Program-made: the position numbers and the translations under genes | Assembly (NCBI GenBank): GCA_964391765.1 | Contig: CAYMNG010000054.1 | Coordinates: 1 to 17,516 of the forward strand | Direction of reading: 5' to 3' | DNA length: 17,516 bases | Source of the DNA: UBA10649 sp964391765 | GTDB lineage: Bacteria > Actinomycetota > Actinomycetes > S36-B12 | Notes under the pieces: model-generated | Database searches by the model: none | Told to the model about the DNA's origin: nothing | Seen by the model: the letters and a program-made list of their open reading frames with translations, nothing else | Part shown: positions 15,370 to 17,516 of the stretch, in pieces | Position numbering within the stretch: the first letter of the stretch is position 1 | Layout of the letters: each line of letters begins with the position of its first letter

Positions 15370-16338
15370 TCAGACCGTCAGGACGATCTTGCCGAAGGCC
15401 TGCCCGGAGGCGAGTCGTTCGAAGGCGGCGCGGGCGTCGGCCAGGGCGTACTGCGAGTCGATCTGCGGGCGCAGTCCGCTGTCGGCGCACAGCCGGACCA
15501 AGGACTCCAGTTCCCCCCGGGTGCCCATGGTCGAACCGATCACCGACAGCTGGAGGAAGAACACCCGGTTGAGGTCGGCCGGCGGGTTCGGGCCCGAGGT
15601 CGCCCCGCACACGACGAGCCGGCCACCGGGCCGAAGGGCCTTCAGGCTGTGCGACCACGTCGCCTCGCCGACGGTCTCCAGCACCGCGTCGACCCGGTCG
15701 GGCAGCCGCGCGCCGGTCTCGAAGGTCTGATGCGCACCGATCTTCTCGGCGTGCGCCCGCTTCGCGGCATCGCGGCCGGACACCCACACGCGCAGTCCGC
15801 CGGCCCGGGCCAGCGCGATCGCGGCGGTCGCAACGCCGCCGCCGGCTCCTTGGATCAGCACGGTGTCCCCGGGACTGACCCGCGCCTTGGTGAACAGCAT
15901 CCGGTAGGCGGTCAGCCACGCGGTCGGCAGACAGGCGGCCTCCGCGAATGACAGCTGCGCGGGCTTGGGGACCAGGTTGCGGCGAGGCACGAGGACCTGC
16001 TCGGCCAGGGTCCCGGGGTGGACCTCGGACAGCAGGGAGCGCTTGGGGTCGAGGGTCTCGTCGCCGCCGCCGGCGGCCGGATCACCGATCACCGCATGGA
16101 CGATCACCTCGTTGCCGTCCGCGTCGACGCCGGCCGCGTCGCACCCGAGGATCATCGGCAGGCGGTCGGCCGGCAGGCCGACGCCGCGCAGGCTCCACAG
16201 GTCGTGGTGGTTCAGCGCGGCGGCCTTGACGTCGACGCGGACCCAGCCCTCCCGCGGGGTCGGGTCCGGTTGCTGGCCGACGTCCAGTCCGGAGAGCGGA
16301 TCGGTCGGGTCTATCCGGACGGCGGCGGCGGCGAGCAC
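15370..16338 (-). CDS. Medium-chain dehydrogenase/reductase (quinone oxidoreductase-like, zinc-free)
   Basis: 322 residues from GTG at 16338, with AAGGGG about 8 bases upstream. The GroES-like N-terminal half has AALNHHDLWSLRG (40-52) and LGCDAAGVDADGNEV (64-78). The Rossmann half begins with VLIQGAGGGVATAA (160-173), with a GxGGGxA-type nucleotide loop, and VSGRDAAKR (187-194). The Ser-Gly-Arg and downstream Lys suggest NADPH rather than NADH. The cysteine cluster of the structural zinc lobe is missing, so this is a zinc-independent enone/quinone reductase-like member, expected to reduce an activated C=C bond. First gene of a two-gene unit with the RutD-like hydrolase, separated from the dioxygenase by a palindrome-rich gap of 103 bases. 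The substrate is unknown. Confidence 0.9.
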   Translation of the reverse strand: MLAAAAVRIDPTDPLSGLDVGQQPDPTPREGWVRVDVKAAALNHHDLWSLRGVGLPADRLPMILGCDAAGVDADGNEVIVHAVIGDPAAGGGDETLDPKRSLLSEVHPGTLAEQVLVPRRNLVPKPAQLSFAEAACLPTAWLTAYRMLFTKARVSPGDTVLIQGAGGGVATAAIALARAGGLRVWVSGRDAAKRAHAEKIGAHQTFETGARLPDRVDAVLETVGEATWSHSLKALRPGGRLVVCGATSGPNPPADLNRVFFLQLSVIGSTMGTRGELESLVRLCADSGLRPQIDSQYALADARAAFERLASGQAFGKIVLTV

Positions 16339-16441
16339 GTGTTGATCCCCTTCGGTCGACCTCAGGTCACCGGTACCAGGTCGACTGGTACCGGTGACCA
16401 GTACTGGGGGCCAGTATCGCGATCCTGGCCGCTGGACGAAG
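16339..16441. promoter_or_regulatory. Palindrome-rich gap between dioxygenase and MDR reductase genes
   Basis: 103 bases between two same-strand genes hold four inverted repeats. There is a perfect 15-base pair of arms at 16365-16379 and 16385-16399, the palindrome CCAGTACTGG at 16398-16407, TACTGG-GGG-CCAGTA at 16402-16416 and a one-mismatch 18-base palindrome at 16411-16428. No T-run follows the large stem on the minus strand, so an operator/promoter array for the reductase-hydrolase unit is favoured over a terminator. Confidence 0.6.
16365..16399. repeat. Perfect 15-base inverted repeat, 5-base spacer
   Basis: GGTCACCGGTACCAG at 16365-16379 is the exact reverse complement of CTGGTACCGGTGACC at 16385-16399, with GTCGA between. 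It lies 26 bases upstream of the GTG of the reductase gene. It may act as DNA (dimeric regulator site) or, in the transcript, as a very stable hairpin in the leader. Confidence 0.9.
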
Positions 16442-17200
16442 CTAGACGGTCAGCGCGATGTCGTAGACGGCCTCGAACCGGCGGCGCTCGTCGCCGTCGT
16501 CGGTGACCTCGTCCCACTGCGCGATGAGTTCGGGTCGCACCGAGCCGTACAGCATGTCGGCCTCGATGTAGGGCGACGTCGGGTCGTAGAACTGGCTGGT
16601 CAGCCGCTCCTCGCCGTCGATCCACACCCGCAGGTGGATGTGCCGGGCACGGTGCGTGGTCCGGCCGATGTCGGCCATGAGCGTCTCGACGAGGTCGCCG
16701 TCGTGCACCTTGTAGACGCCGGGGACGAAGGTGTTGAACTCGTACCGGCCGTCGGCGTCGGTGAGGATCTTGCCGCGCTGGTCGTAGCCGTCCAGGTCGT
16801 ACTCGCCGTCCTCGCGCGCGTGCCAGAAGTCGATCTGGGCACCTTCGACGCCCGCCCCGGACGTGCGGTCGTACAGGCGGCCGGAGACCTTGAGCAGGCT
16901 CACCCCGTCGGGAATCGGCCCCTCGTACAAGATGCCGTCCGGCTTCACCGGCGCGCCGGCCTTGTACCGCGGGCCCTCGACGAGGGCGTTCGGGTTGACC
17001 GCCCGCGCCCGGCTCAGGTCGTCCGCGGCGGTGTAGAGCATGAGGTCGATGAAGTCGACCAGTTGCCCCTGTGCGCCGGTCTTCGTCAGGTACTCCCCGG
17101 CCGCGTCGATCTCGGCCTCGGTGATGTGATGCTTGGCCACCACCTGTCGCGCCGCGGCCACGAGGTCGTCGACGATGTCCCGCAGTCGTTCGTTCACCAC
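16442..17200 (-). CDS. Intradiol ring-cleavage dioxygenase (catechol/hydroxyquinol 1,2-dioxygenase family)
   Basis: 252 residues from GTG at 17200, with AGGGGAG 6 bases upstream (a second GTG at 17197 is possible). A helical N-terminal dimerisation segment (about 1-60) precedes the beta-sandwich catalytic domain. The four Fe(III) ligands of the family are all present: Tyr134 in DGEYD, Tyr163 in PGVYKV, and His187 and His189 in RHIHLRVW. The FWHARED and LTDADGRYEF stretches also fit. These enzymes split catechol-type rings between the two hydroxyl groups to cis,cis-muconate or analogues. At 252 residues it is shorter than most catechol 1,2-dioxygenases (about 280-310), so the true substrate may be hydroxyquinol or a smaller diol. 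Transcribed toward the reductase and hydrolase, probably with its own promoter upstream. Confidence 0.92.
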   Translation of the reverse strand: MVNERLRDIVDDLVAAARQVVAKHHITEAEIDAAGEYLTKTGAQGQLVDFIDLMLYTAADDLSRARAVNPNALVEGPRYKAGAPVKPDGILYEGPIPDGVSLLKVSGRLYDRTSGAGVEGAQIDFWHAREDGEYDLDGYDQRGKILTDADGRYEFNTFVPGVYKVHDGDLVETLMADIGRTTHRARHIHLRVWIDGEERLTSQFYDPTSPYIEADMLYGSVRPELIAQWDEVTDDGDERRRFEAVYDIALTV

Positions 17201-17225
17201 TGTGCACTCCCCTGTTCGCTCGGCC

Positions 17226-17245
17226 GCGCCGATAGGGATCGGCGC
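17226..17245. promoter_or_regulatory. 8-base inverted repeat, candidate operator near the dioxygenase start
   Basis: GCGCCGAT-AGGG-ATCGGCGC is perfect in its arms and lies 25 bases upstream of the GTG start, where a repressor or a leader hairpin could act. Confidence 0.5.
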
Positions 17246-17341
17246 CGGTGGATTTCAACCAATAAAATGACCTCTTCAATATACGGAATCGAACCACACG
17301 GGCTCGATCGGTGACAAGTGGCGTTTGGCCCCGGGAAAATT

Positions 17342-17360
17342 CCCCGCCCCGCCCCGCCCC
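17342..17360 (-). other. Strong G-quadruplex motif on the minus strand
   Basis: Four runs of CCCC separated by single G on the plus strand give four GGGG runs with one-base C loops on the minus strand. Short loops and four-layer runs favour a very stable parallel quadruplex. It is on the non-template strand of the dioxygenase gene, about 140 bases upstream of its start. Confidence 0.8.
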
Positions 17361-17380
17361 GTGCCGTTTGTCCCGCTTCC

Positions 17381-17436
17381 TGGGACGTTGTGCACGAGGC
17401 GCCCGATTTGTCCAGCTGTTCGTGCACGACGTCCCA
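17381..17436. repeat. 17-base inverted repeat with 22-base spacer, one mismatch
   Basis: TGGGACGTTGTGCACGA (17381-17397) pairs with TCGTGCACGACGTCCCA (17420-17436) except for one T/G position. Each arm contains the short palindrome GTGCAC. It could be a pair of oppositely oriented operator sites or a long hairpin. Confidence 0.8.
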
Positions 17437-17516
17437 CGTCGCGACCCGGATCGGGGTGGCGGGTACCGCAAGCCTGCCGGCGTTGAGGTTCGACCCGGTT
17501 CCGGGCCGCTGAACCG

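Larger units (their letters stand above)
17201..17516. promoter_or_regulatory. Non-coding upstream region of the dioxygenase gene
   Basis: No gene is convincing here. An AT-rich island at about 17251-17290 includes, on the minus strand, TATATT and TTGAAG hexamers, but no -35/-10 pair with good spacing could be fixed. From the gene outward it holds an 8-base inverted repeat (17226-17245), the AT-rich island, a G-quadruplex motif (17342-17360) and a 17-base inverted repeat (17381-17436). A regulator gene may begin beyond the right edge. Confidence 0.6.

Noticed and set aside
16365..16399. Intrinsic terminator of the dioxygenase gene
   Set aside because: The stem is perfect, but on the minus strand the sequence after it is CTGAGGTCGACC with no T-run; kept as an inverted repeat of unknown role.
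17318..17512. 64-codon plus-strand frame near the right edge
   Set aside because: No plausible ribosome site, runs through the quadruplex motif and the long inverted repeat, and resembles no family.

Overview
The window is GC-rich (codons end mostly in G or C, and many starts are GTG), which fits a high-GC Gram-positive actinobacterium. The solute-binding protein has a twin-arginine lipoprotein signal, which fits this. No rRNA, tRNA, CRISPR array, insertion sequence or phage gene was recognised. The whole window reads as metabolic accessory DNA.

Layout. (1) Minus strand, 5999 down to the left edge: one tightly packed operon. It encodes a PotD/PotF-type binding lipoprotein, two permeases, a PotA-type ATPase, a crotonase of PaaG-like type and an NDP-forming acyl-CoA ligase cut by the edge. 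(2) 6000-6279: the divergent control region, with an AT-rich island and small palindromes at 6231-6257. (3) Plus strand, 6280-14501: a six-gene operon of imidazolonepropionase-like amidohydrolase, urocanase homologue 1, CaiB/BaiF CoA-transferase 1, acyl-CoA dehydrogenase, urocanase homologue 2 and CoA-transferase 2. The first four overlap one another by 4-11 bases. (4) Minus strand, 17200 down to 14552: intradiol dioxygenase, MDR-family reductase and a RutD-like alpha/beta hydrolase, converging on the previous operon. A palindrome-rich gap lies between the first two. (5) 17201-17516: non-coding, with a strong G-quadruplex motif and two inverted repeats.

How the genes may work together. The plus operon merges histidine-utilisation chemistry (urocanase, imidazolonepropionase) with carnitine-like CoA chemistry (CoA-transferase, acyl-CoA dehydrogenase); the crotonase and ligase of the divergent operon may extend it. 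No histidase is visible. My inference is that a saturated imidazole-type carboxylate, such as imidazole propionate or a substituted relative, is imported by the divergent transporter and activated to its CoA ester. It would then be desaturated to a urocanoyl-CoA, released by CoA transfer, hydrated by one or both urocanase homologues and ring-opened by the HutI-like enzyme. The acyl-CoA dehydrogenase would thus replace histidase as the source of the propenoate side chain. Both urocanases depart from the classical active-site consensus, and they do so in complementary ways, so a modified ring or two successive substrates is likely. The substrate is not proven by the sequence. The dioxygenase-reductase-hydrolase block may belong to the same pathway or to a separate ring-cleavage module.
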